Of a DNA stretch of 64,000 nt, positions 11,101 to 23,800 are shown in pieces; position 1 is the stretch's first letter; each line of letters begins with the position of its first letter. The stretch comes from Tetracentron sinense (lineage: Eukaryota; Streptophyta; Magnoliopsida; Trochodendrales; Trochodendraceae). Location of the stretch: the NCBI GenBank assembly GCA_015143295.1, contig CM026574.1, forward strand, positions 14,820,938 through 14,884,937. The letters are read 5' to 3'. The notes under the pieces are model-generated. The model was not told where the DNA came from, searched no databases, and saw nothing but the letters and a program-made list of their open reading frames with translations. The translations under genes were made by a program, and so were the position numbers.

Positions 11101-14100
11101 CTCTGGATAGACAATCAAAGAGAACGTATAAAAAGTGCAATATGAGTAGTATCAAAGTGAGCTAATACTCCTACAATCAGAACCGTACTCTCATAATAAT
11201 GATCCACTCAAGCTGCCTTCTAGAAACCATCCTATTATTCTAACCCTACTAATTTGAATAATTTTAAATTTATAAACCTGACATAAATTACATCGAACTA
11301 TAGAATCAGTGGTAATGATGACGGCGATGATGATGATGATCTTATGAGTGATGATGTCATTCTTGATGGGCTTGATCTTAGGCCAGCATGTTCATGTTTA
11401 TGTACTAGAACATAAGGTGTTTCTAGGGTGTACTGTCCCTTAATGCATCTCACTACGTAAATTTTAATGTCCAGTCCATATGAATCCAGATCAAGACCAC
11501 CAAAACGGCTGTCTAGAGTAACTGATGCTTTTGCAGCTCTCAGAAAGTGCTATATGAGATCTTAAAGTGATAAGTAATGCCTGCATATATGAAATCGTAT
11601 TGAACAGCTGCAAGATAGCTTCCAGGACAGAAATGTATGTTTTCGCAACTAATGTGAGCTTATCTAAGCTCTTGAAGGAGACCATGCAAGAGCATAACCC
11701 CAAATCACACTCTTGAATGTGATGGGCTCTAAGTTTCCTTCACATTTCAACTCGAGTTAGAAGGCTCAAACCATAACTATTAAAGCAGAGGAAGAGGGAG
11801 TGGAAACCGAGTAGAAGTTGAAATTACGCTACTTTTTGGATCCCAAACATTTAGAAATATTGAAATCACAAAGCAGGAGGAAAAGGTTGCTAGAGTAAAG
11901 AGTTGTTATTGGAGAAAGACAGATAGTGAGAGAACCTACTTGATGTCTAGACATCGAATGCCAATGATGCCTTGGAAGAAGAAGCAAAAATTGTCAATAC
12001 TTTTGATGTATGTGGTTTGTATGGCTACAAATTCTCTTGAATGCGCTCATTTCTAGGCCTATTTTTTCTTGTCTTCCCACTCATCCATCTCAACATCCTC
12101 ATCACAGCTACACTAATTCTTCTACTATGTTGCATCTTAGTAACCCAACATTCTACTCCATAAAGCACAGTTGGTCTTATCATCATCTTATAAAATGAGT
12201 CGATCACATAACACTCCTGAAGCATTTCTCCACTTTAGCCATCCAGCTCTAATTTTATGAATAACATCTTCAAATTCTATGTGTTTAGTTCAATCATGTT
12301 GCACCCTCACCAGCCATACCATAATTGTTTCAGCAACACTACAATTTGAGATCAGTGATGCAGGGGGGGAAGGGGAGCACTCTGGGATTTGTAGTTTGTA
12401 GTAGGTTACTAGGTTATGCTTTTGTACCATGACAAAATTGGAGAAGAAAGTTTGTCTAGAGAGAACAAGCAGTGTATCCAAGACTCATACTTCCACAAAT
12501 TAATTCTAAAATTGACTAAATTGCCAGACAATTTATTATAAAATAATTAATAGCTTAACTTTTTTTTTTTTTGAGTGCCCAAGATTCTCTTACTAAAATA
12601 TTACAATATATCACCGATCAAAAACAAATATGGCAATTTATCACAAGTCTAAAAGATAGAGATCCTGTAAACCAAAGTGAATTGATATAGAGAGAGGAAA
12701 AACCTGTGGAAGTTCAGAAACGTGTTCCATAGATATAAAAGTTGATTGCCAATTGAATGGAAAGTGTTTAATAGATCATCCTTAGATAAGGACTGTGGCG
12801 ACCCATCACTTCGAAAATCAACAATACCGTTTGATTTCTGCTCAAGGACGGAAGAACATAAAGATTAAACGAAAACTACAAAAAAAAGACATTAAAAAAC
12901 AAAATTAAGAGTACCGTGGTGCCCAAAAGCCAGGCAAGTACCTCAATACCATTTTGTGGCTTGCCAGCCACCTGTCCTGCTCCTATCCTCACCTCTGAAA
13001 CTTCAGCATCTGCAGCACGAAGATTTGCTTGTAAAAACAAACTAAACTTCTCTTCGTCTAGTTTGGAGGGCAAATCAGTGAAATCAATTGTTTGATCAAT
13101 AACTTTGCTAAGCTTTTGTAGCTCTTCGAGAAGTATGTCACGGGCAGTAAACAATGCTTTAATAAGTGTGATCTGTTTTGAATCCAAAGAAGCCCCTTGG
13201 CCTATTCCCTGATCAGGTAGAAGTCAAAGTTCAACTGTCTACATATGAAAGAAAGATGATTTGAAGGAATAGCTAAAAATATAGCAGAAATAAATTCATA
13301 GAAGAATACAATGTGTGCACACGTCTCAGCACTGTTCTCCAATGAGTTAACTATGAGAGAAGAAAAACTGAGTGTTGTCAGAAAGATGATCTCTACTAAG
13401 GCTCTGCTTAAGGTTATAACAACCATTCTTCACCGTTTTACTAATATCAATTTCTTCCAATTCATTCAATAATTGGTTTAATCAGTTGTTAATTGTGAGA
13501 TTATATCATATCCTTTCTAGGCATTGGAAGCAGCCAAAGTGAATAGATGCATACATTACAAAACTAAGAAGTTTCAGAGAGTTGATGCACCATAGGTAAC
13601 ATAAAAGCTCACTACAATATGACAAACTAACAATAGATAGATCTAGAACAAGTTTTTCTCTAAATACTAGCTACCTTCTCTCAAAGTTAAAGTTAGATAT
13701 TGTGGAACATGACATTGGGGAAATATCGCAATTTTAAAATGGGAAATTAGGAACTGTCACTGAAAGGTATTAAAGTTAGATATTGGCAAAATATCGCGGT
13801 TTAAAAATGGGAAATATCGGTGGAAATAGCGTAAAATATTGTCGAAATGTCGGATTTTTTGCCATTCGAGGAAACAATTAAGAAATCATGAAATTCCAGA
13901 AAAATAAACATAATTGCACAATCAGGAGAGTTGGGAATCAACAAATTCACAAAATTACATGTAAAATAAAGCAAATTAAGGGGGACTTAAATATCGATAC
14001 ATACCAACTGATACGGGCCAATAAGTAGAAATTTTTGGCCTACCTGAAACGTAGATATGACTCAATGCAAAAAAAAAAAAAAAACCCCATATCAATACTG

Positions 14101-17100
14101 TAACGGTCGTATCATGCGATTTGGACGGATATGCATGGCACGGACCCATTTCTCCTTCCATTTACACTACAAGCCACGACACAAACTCGATACGCACAGC
14201 TTATATACATAAACAGCAGCCCCCTCCCCTACATTATTCCCTTTTTTTCTCTTGCTTTATGTACACAAGTAGAAATAAAATAAAAAGGGGGTCATCGTTC
14301 TAAATAACGACTCTACCAAAATCTTCACGCACATTTTTTTAGTAAGGCGGGGGCCCGTTTTGAAACCATAACAATAGGTCACTGTTCCAAACGGTGGCCC
14401 ATTGTATTTGTTCTATTTGAAGCCCAATTTTTATTATTTTCCACTTGTTAAAGGTGTGGACATAGAATTTTACACCATTCCAAATTAGGAAAAATTCCAA
14501 AAAATAAATAGGCCACTGTTCCAAACGCAGGAGAGAGAGACGTGCCATTTGGAATGGTGATCATGCCTTTGGGGCCCAAAAATATTCTTTTTAACCCACC
14601 TTAACGCCACGTGTCGGCTCATACTTTACTGAAAACTTGCTTTTTTCTTTTAAGCATGGTGTCAAAATCGACTCAACTCCGCCGAAGTTGACCAAATCGA
14701 GTCAACTTCCGTAGTGTCCAAAGCGAAATGCATTTATATTTTAAAAGAATACTAGATTTCGTGGTAAACTTCGACCAAAACAGGAAAAAAATGGTTGAGA
14801 AAATACAGAACTTCAGTAGAAGTTAACCGAAGTGTACAGAAAAAGTCTGTAAATTAAAAGGCTTTTAAGTTTTAACTTAAAAGGATAACTTCACTCGCTT
14901 TAAATTTACTTTCTTCATAAGGAAAGACATGTGTCCTTAGCATTAACCTTATTATAAATATAATTAGCTTTAAAAGAGAGTGTTGCTAGCATTAACCTTA
15001 TTATAGATTATAATTTTATTATTAGAGTGTGATTAGCATTAACCTTATTATAAATTATAATTTTATTATTCTAATAATTTTGTTATTAGTATATTATGCC
15101 CATAAGAGCTTTTTAGTAATATTAAGTAATTAAATAATTGCCTAATAGTATTTCATAAATTAAAATTATTAACTACTCATCTCCTCCTCTTCACAGATTA
15201 ATTCAATCTTGTAAAAACATTGAGCTCATCAATTGCAAATTGAAATAGGTTTAGAGCATGGTTGTTAAATCCTTGCGATTTGCGATTCAAATCCTACGAT
15301 TCGATTTGAATCCCAAGCAAAACGATTCAAATCAGGGCTGAAAATCTTAATTGGGTAAATCTCATTTGATTTGCGATTCAGATTAGGATTTGCGATTCAA
15401 ATCGTACGATTCATGCAATTCAAACGATTCGAGCACGAACCCCTTTTACGGATCAATACTTATAAGATTTTTTTTTTATTCTTTTGATTTTCTAAAGGTA
15501 CTTTATGTCCTTTAAAAAGAGAGAAGAAACAAGAAAACCCTTGTTACGAACATGCCAAAACTCCTATTTAGGTTGTCTCTCTGTTGCTGTGAAACGGGGA
15601 AAAAAATAGAAAGAAAATAGAAGAAAGGAGGAAGGAGAATGATGGAGTTGGATTTTGGTAAAAAATGATAGTTTACTTTATTAGTCTTTTCAATTGTACA
15701 AGTCTGTTTTTTTTTTTTTGTGCTTGATCTCATACGACATGATTATCTGAATTTACTTTTGTTGATTTATCTTTAATAATATTGGAGTTTTTTTTCATTT
15801 TATGGAGATCGTTTACGTTTTTTATAGAGTATGCAATGAAATATTTATTACTTACTTTTATCAATAGATATAAATGAAATCTTTTGGATAACAGATTATT
15901 CTATTTTTTTGATTTATTAAATAATTTTTTGTATTTTTTAAACATTTTTTAAAAAATGGATTGAATTTTACGATTTACGATTTGAATCCCGATTTGAATC
16001 GAATCGGTCCTAAAACGATTTTACGATTCGATTACGATTTAACAACCTTGGTTTAGAGACTAAATTGAATTTCAATTATTTATAAACTTTAATATGCATT
16101 CATAAGTTTTTCAGGTTTCTAAAATAATTAATATGGATAATAATCGAAAAATAAAAAGAATACATATCTCCTTCACTTAACAAAGAGGATAAATATAGTT
16201 TAAAAAATTTGACAATATAGAGAAATATCAAGAAGAAATTACAGCTCAAACAAGCAAACAACGCATGTCACTTAACATGATTCTCACATTTGAGTACTAC
16301 ATGCTTGCATCAGTAACATAATGAAATCTAGATGTGTATTTATGCTTAAGTATTGAATTTCTAAAGTTTCATTTTAAATTTCTAATGTTTCCTTAAAGTT
16401 TCCTAGACTTCTTTAATTTTTGTATAACTTTCTTGGACTTCCTTAAACTTTCTCGAAACATGTCAACTTCTTTAGTGACCGAAGTTCATACCAAAATCAA
16501 AGTTTAATACCTTGGTTTTAAGCCCGTTTTGACCCCGAAAATAACCCAGCTTGAACCAATAAATATTTTAAATTAATTTGAACATTGTTACAATTTGTGA
16601 GAGTATTTGGTAATTTGAACATTAAGAAAGGATGAAATACCTTAACTCTCTCTAACTGCCACGTCTCTCTCTCCCGCATCCCTATTATCCCAAATTTAAT
16701 AGAGTGGAAAGAAAATTTAGGATTGAAAGGGTACTAAGAGAGGAACATGCCCCATGTCTCCCAAATTTAAGAGAGAATCAAAATAAAATTTAGGAATGAA
16801 ATAAAACTAAAATAATATAGTGAAAAAAAAGAGGACATTGAGAAGTCTTACGTAAGAAAAAAAACGAAACCTCAAGTCCCTCTAAAACTGTCATGTGTCC
16901 CTCCCACTACTTACTATATGGGGGAAAAGATACTAAGATGAATATAATAAAAGGAAACAAACCTTGGGTCGAAAATCGCATACAACCACATGCATTGTCA
17001 ATCTCTCCCAAATTTTGAGAACCAGATTGACGATTCTTCTAATGGAGTTATTGATTCTCATTTGACAATTCTCTAGTTGTTAATTATCATTAAAGAATTC

Positions 17101-18080
17101 AACCAAACAAGCCTTTTATGGAATTTTGTAACATTTATGAAATGTGAATATATATATATATATATATATCATAGTTACCAGAGTGAGAAGCGAAAACGAG
17201 AAACAAAGTGAAAGAGAGAAGCGGGAAGCGAGACTCAAAAAAATCATAAGAAACGGGAAACGAGAAATGAGATATAGGCTCCTCATTCTCATTATGTTAT
17301 TTACAGGTAACTATACCTTTGATGTTATCTTACATGAGATTTTTGGAGAAAAGTAGGTGCCTTAGGTTTCAAACCGATGATACTTGCTTAGAGTCTACAT
17401 CCTAGGCTATAAACTGTGGTCTATCACATATTCACATCACTTCACACACACAACTCCCTTTGATTACTAGATGGGATGTGATGGAAGCGAGTTTCCTAGG
17501 AAGCAAGTCTCTCCGAGGAAGCGAGTCTGTCCAAGGAAGCGAGTTTGGGAAACCAGCTTCCTAAGAAGTGAGCTTCCCACCCTGTACATAGCTTCCCGAT
17601 AACTATGATATATATATATATATATATTGGGAATTTTTGTAAATAAAATTTATGGATTCATGAAAGGCTTGGGATTTCATTTAGCTTGGTGGCAAACTTG
17701 GAAATGTATAGAACTTTTTACTGCTTGGTAGCATAATTAGTAATTCGACATAAGGCAAAAATTCGGCATGGGAATTATTCGCGTATAATTCGGAATAGTC
17801 ATTTAATAATTTGTTCAAAAACACAGCGAAAAAAAATGCAAAACATCAAAAGTACAGTGCATGAATAATTTAAGTATAATTCAGGTCAAAACTAAAAAAT
17901 CCGTTCAAAAATTCGGCTGAACATGTAAAATGCATGTATAAGGTTACCTTTCATCTGGGCTTTTATGTAACCGAATGGATAAAGATAAGAGAACTAAGTG
18001 TATAAATAAGATATGAATATAGATAAACAAATCTAATCTAATGATTAAATAACTACATCGAACTAAAACTTTAAATTTTG

Positions 18081-18120
<40 letters not shown>

Positions 18121-20772
18121 CTGAATTTGAATAACTTTGTCGCACGAACTAGTGGGGTAATTTGTGACCCAGCCAATCAACCCACCCGATCCCCATGCCA
18201 CTTTCGGCAAGTTGGGGTAGGGTTCCCTGACCCATTGAGTTATAAATAAACTGGGCTCAGGTTGAGAAGGGATTTGACCCAAACCCATTGCCACCCCTAA
18301 TGGTATTGATATTCAGGTGAGAAAAATATTAAGAGTGTTTATTTTGAGTATGCAGCAGTATTCAAGTACCCGGTGGGGGTTCACAATGTCTACTAAGTGA
18401 ATGGGACCAGCTTTAAGGAATGCATTTTACGTCCGGCAAATGAGCTTCGAACTACAGGAAATGATGTGATTACCCTTGCTACCCTAAGAAATAAATGGTA
18501 CATTTGTGGTGTCAGGAAGCACTGTGCCTATAGAGACCAGAAGCTCTCCATCACCATGTTACCAGAATGGTTTGCTCTAGCATCTGCCCCCTTAGCCTCT
18601 CCTCACCATGTATCGATGCCGCTGATGCGGTTAATGAGATCTCTGTATCTGGCTATCATGCACTAATAGCGGCTATGATTGCTATCACGATGATGGTTTG
18701 ATCGATGTCCACCAAGAATTCATTATCCTTTATTTTCCACTATAGGGGTAAACGCAGAGGTGTTGAGTCATGAGTGAGCCTAATTCAAACACACTCGTAG
18801 TCACTGTGTTTGGGGATGATACAGGACCAGCAAGCCCAACATAAGTCGTGATTGTATTAATGATTGAAAGCAGCTTGCCAAAGGGTCCCCTGTTTTTAGC
18901 AAATCTGATTTGTGCCCCTATTTTCTGTGACTTTGACCAAGTCTAAGAGATGGAGGGAGAGAAAAGGAGAAATAGATGATAGAGAGACTAACCTCCAACA
19001 GCGGTGGTAATTCAATGATGCACAGGCCGTCAGTGAGAATGAGCTCGGAGAGAAAGGCAGAGTCACAGAAATCAGAATAGTAGACCGAAACTCGCGAGAG
19101 AGGGAGAGAATAAAAGGTGTGCGTGCGTGTGTGCGTGAGTGGGTTCTATTTGCGACTTGCGTGCATGGAGATTTTATAATATTTTTTTTATTTGCGAATC
19201 AGATGTTTTCCTGAAAAAGGACTCGTATAAATCTGTATCTTTGAATTGGAAAGCTGAATTGAACAAACAACGAGTTGAATTCGTGAATCATCCGCGAATT
19301 TACTAAATATGCTCGGTACCACTAAAACTGGAAATTTCTAGAACTTTTTTTTATTTTGCTTGGAACTTTATGGTTCAAAATGCCGGTACTATTGGCCGAT
19401 ACAGGCCAATACATACCGAGTTTGGCACTAACTGGCACACTAGCATGCTGAAATTTTAAATATACCCCATATCGAGAAAGTACGGGCCGGTATGGATAGT
19501 TTGGACAATGTCACAAAAAATATGGGTGCCGACCGATACTGTTCATGTATCGGTACATACCGGCCGATACATAAACAGTATTGATAGATGCTTCCTAAAC
19601 CGTACCTTGTTCATTTTGAGGTGTTTCAAAACACCTCCAAATCCTATTCTCTCCCACAAATTTCTTTCATAATCAAATTATATGTCTAAAACTACAATTC
19701 CATAGTTGATCTTAGGTTTAAAAACGAAGATCTCGGCGTTTGATTTTGGATTTGAAAGGTTTTCCCCGAAATTTTGAAGATATGTAAAAACTTTTAATGT
19801 TTTCATTTTACTTCTTTAAATTCATGAAAATAGGTTGTAATCAACCCAAAATGAGTAGATCTATTGATTTAATGTGAAATCCATAGTCATGATGACGATG
19901 ACAGTAATGATGATGAGTGTTGATGAACATAGTCGTCCAATTGGAGGCTATGAATATGAGAGTCTGTCGCCATCCTCCTATGGTTATGGTTATGATGCCC
20001 CAACCCATACCTACATTTCAGGAGCTTATGGTCATTATGCTCTAAGTCATTGAGCAACAGTTATGGATAGCTCTCGAGTCAACAAATGACATACATACAT
20101 CTGTACCAGGGCACGTACCACACTTTCATGAATTGGACACAGTATTGTCATCATGTCTAGCTCATCTATAATGTATCACTTTACTCAATTCCTGAACCCA
20201 GAGAGTATGAGCCGGCACAAAACTCAATGTGGGATTGAGCTTTTATCATGTATGTCATTTGATTTATGAATATAAGTCAATACTTTCTAATGTATTTCAT
20301 TAAATGTAAGGTTTTAATATCTAGATTGTATTTTCTATAATTGGTTAAGTGACCATTTGTTTGTATTTTCATCCTTGTTTATCAGCACGCACGTCTTTTT
20401 TAACTTATAAAATTTTTAACTCTTATATGAATGTTTTCATTTAGTTTGTTTATAGCTTATATTTGCATTAAAAGAGGTTTTATGTAAGGTATCTAAGTTT
20501 TTCCTTGTTTATCCAAACTTTTTTTAGCGTATCCTATTTTTTTTTTCTGTTGTATACATCTGATACGGTCTTATGACAATCTGTTTTGGACTTATCGATA
20601 CGGCACTTGATACCGATCTTTTAAACCATGCTTTATAACCATATTGACTATACACTACTCAGACCACTAAACTCATTTCAACCCTTCCATGATCAGGAAG
20701 AAATCTCAGCCAAAACTTAAAACTTTGGATAAAAACCAAGCTAATATAAAGTACATACAAATAAATAAATAA

Positions 20773-20818
<46 letters not shown>

Positions 20819-23800
20819 TAAGCTGACCGAACACCAAGAAAGTATCATATTCGTGATATCGAGAATAATCTTCTCCCTTGAGGCAGAAGAATTGTCGAGA
20901 AACTTAATTTTATTGACTATAACATAGCAAAGCAAGACAAATGATATACAACATATGCACCCACGTATGCAAGTACAACAAAGGCAAGTTCACTAAGATC
21001 AACAAGAAAAGGTCCGGGAAAAGAAAATTCAACGTGAGAGTACGTACATGATTAGATCCACCACAATTTTCACCAGCAACATCTTCAATTGTGCAATAAT
21101 CACTGAAAATTCCAATTGACCGAGTTATTCCAATAAATTAATACCGCACATTGATTGATTGACTGATATGCACAACAAATAGCAAGAAACTGTCGAAAAC
21201 ATAAACTTCTCTATTATGCGAATGTGATTGAAACCTAGCAATCCATCTTAGAAACTGGGATTTGTGACAAACCTGGATACCTTCGGTGAAGGTGTGTATG
21301 TACCAGCTTTCAGTAGAATGATGTGCATGCTTAATTCAACAAGCACAGCATGAAATGTATCAAAATGGACAGGGCAATAAGAATGCAATCCCAGAAGAGC
21401 TTTAGGAGGAATTCGAAATTCATGGACTGCAGCAGGGAATCCATCCAAAGAATCCTGCAACTCAGACCTGCACGTAATGTGATACAATCGCTAACTAGGA
21501 TTTGGTGATGAGTCCAAAAAGAATCGTTATTGGAGTTCGCACATTAGAAATCACATGTGGAATTGCATGGATGAAGAAAATAGCAGTTTACATTTAATTA
21601 AGCAAACACAAAAAGTAAAGCATCTTCACTAACCCACTCTCCAATATTGGAGCATACATAAGCTCAAACTTCAAAATTACGGCAGATGTGGATGGGCCCT
21701 GAAATTTAATTTTGTGTGAGTAGCAAGCTCATTAGAATACTAACAGCCATGATATATACATTAGAGAGAAATAACAAGAGAGACAAAGAGAAAAAAGGAA
21801 ATATTACCAACCTCATATTTTCCAAGAGACATATTGAAAGAGATCATGACAGATAGAAGAACATCCTGCCTTGCATATTTGATCCGAAAAGGCTGTGTAG
21901 AAAAACTGTTGTCCCTATCATCAATCCTCCAAACTCCAACTATATTATTAGAGCCCAAATCAGGAGCTGCAACAACCCTCTAAAATGTCACTATTTTTTT
22001 ACCCCTAAGATGATCTAAAAGAAACATCGATCAAGTACAGCAAGCTAAGTGAAAGCTAAACTCTATGTTTAAATTGCATTATTATATTAATTGTTATGTT
22101 TCTAAGTGTAATGTGCCTGACGCGTTCCGATCAGACCAAAAGGACAATTTTATAAAACAACAATAAGACCAGTTATGCTTTATGGAGAAGAATGTTGGGC
22201 GACCAAGAAGCAATGTATTAGTTAATGCAGTATTTAATGTCCTATGTTAGACAATAGTTTTCTAATGCAAGGGTAGATTAAGAATTTGGTTTTTACATTA
22301 ATGAAATAGAGAGAGAGAGAGAGAGTTCTCTCTTTCTCTCTCTAAATGAAACCTTGGATTTGAACATGATATCAGAGACTGGTATATCAGTCACTCCTGG
22401 ATCATTGATTCAGGTGCATACGACCATATGATTGGTATGTCTTTCTTTTTTGTGTTGTACCTTATCTGTTCAGGTAGAGATAAATTCATAATGCCAATGG
22501 CACTTCCTCATCCATTGCCGGAAAAGGTAATATACCTGTTACTCCTTGTATGCCTCTATCATCTGTTCTTCATGTCCCAAATTTCGCTTTAAATCTCATT
22601 TCTGTTAGTAACATTACACTATCGTTAAATTGTAGTATTACCTTTATTCCCTCTCATAGTATTTTCCAGGACTTGGAGACAAGGAAGAAAATTAGTATGG
22701 GACATGAGGGAGGATTGTATGTGCTGGACCCAAAGCCAAGTGTTGCATTACCTGTCCAGCAGATCACATCGAGTGCTCGGCATATTACTACTCAGGAGCA
22801 GCTGCTATAGTGGCATCGTTATCTTGGTCATCCGTCTTTTTTGTTACTTAAGCGTTTATTTGCTCAGTTGTCTATTTCCAGTTCTGTTAGTTCTTTTCAG
22901 TGTGGGTCATGTGAGTTGGCTAAACATTGTAGAACTTCTTACCCTTCTCGTGGGAACAAAAATGACTCTCTTTTTATTGTGATTCATTCTGATGTATGAG
23001 GTCCTTCCCCAGTCCTCTCATTGTCTAGTTTTCACTATTTTGTTAGCTTTGTAGATGATTCTCACGTACTATCTGGGTTTACCTACTTAAACTAAAAGTG
23101 AGGTATGCTCAGTCTTTAAATCCTTTTATGCCATGATTATTACTCAGTTTGATGCGAAACTTAAAATTGTTAGATCTGATAATGGAGGGGAATATATGTA
23201 TGGGGGTCTTACCTCATATTTTGATAGTCATGGCATTATTCATCAGACCATCTGTGTCAGTACTACTCAGCAAAATGGTATGGCTGAGCGAAAGAATCGT
23301 CACTTATTAGAAGTGGCTAGGTATTTGTTGTTTGCTATGAATGTTCTGAAGGTCTTCTTGTTTCATGCTCTTTTAACTGCAGTGTCTCTCATCAATTGCA
23401 TGTCATCTCATATTTTGAATTTTCAGATCCCTATTCGGGTGTTATCCTCATGTATGTGTTTGTTTCTCATTCCTCCCAAAGTGTTTGGGTGTATTTGCTT
23501 CATTCATATCGTTCATTTTGACCGTACAAAGTTTGATCTCAAGGCTCTCAAGTGTGTACTTGGGTCTGCTTCAAGTCAAAAAGGCTACCGATGTTATAAT
23601 CCTTCTTCTCGTTGGGTATTTGTCTCTATGGATGTGACATTCTTTGAGTCAAGTTCCTTTTATTCTGACAGGAAGACCTCTCTTCGGGGGGCGAGTGTCA
23701 GTGAAGAGATGTCTTTTGAGTTTTCTCTTCCAGTTTCAGCTTCATTGCTTCCTGATAGTGATAGTGATAGATAGGAGGAAATTATTCTGGCTTTGAAAGT

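Larger units (their letters stand above)
14655..16514. mobile_element. hAT-like non-autonomous element (outer), hosting a second hAT
   Basis: The left end CATGGTGTCAAAATC and the complement of the right end CAAGGTATTAAACTT match at about 10 of 15 positions. The flanks CTTTTAAG (14647-14654) and GTTTTAAG (16515-16522) agree in 7 of 8 bases, as expected for an old 8-bp hAT target duplication. Inside both ends lie GAAGTT/AACTTC-rich subterminal stretches. No transposase frame is present. It is interrupted by the element at 15257-16050. Confidence 0.5.
17731..19312. mobile_element. Candidate TIR element carrying a phytocyanin fragment
   Basis: The left end GCATAATTAGTAATTCG and the complement of the right end GCATATTTAGTAAATTCG match at about 16 of 18 positions. 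The flanks TTGGTA and TCGGTA are nearly the same. Both ends hold AATTCG and CGAATT words. The sequences just outside (17692-17730 and 19325-19367) resemble each other directly, which complicates the border call. No transposase is present; the interior holds the phytocyanin remnant at 18324-18666. Confidence 0.45.

Noticed and set aside
12876..12941. Extension of exon 7 ([13 protein letters not shown]) as coding
   Set aside because: It follows a good donor (GAG|GTACTT), and joining at 12942 to exon 8 ([12 protein letters not shown]) keeps the frame; the hydrophobic tail is intron.
18085..18294. Minus-strand frame ending in YIYIYIYI, and similar at 20741-20935
   Set aside because: Translation of TA microsatellites.
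21273..21281. Alternative exon 5 donor AAG|GTATCC at 21280 for the FAM135-like gene
   Set aside because: It would place exon 6 in a frame starting with TGA; the donor at 21272 (CCAG|GTTTGT) keeps the frame open and in phase.
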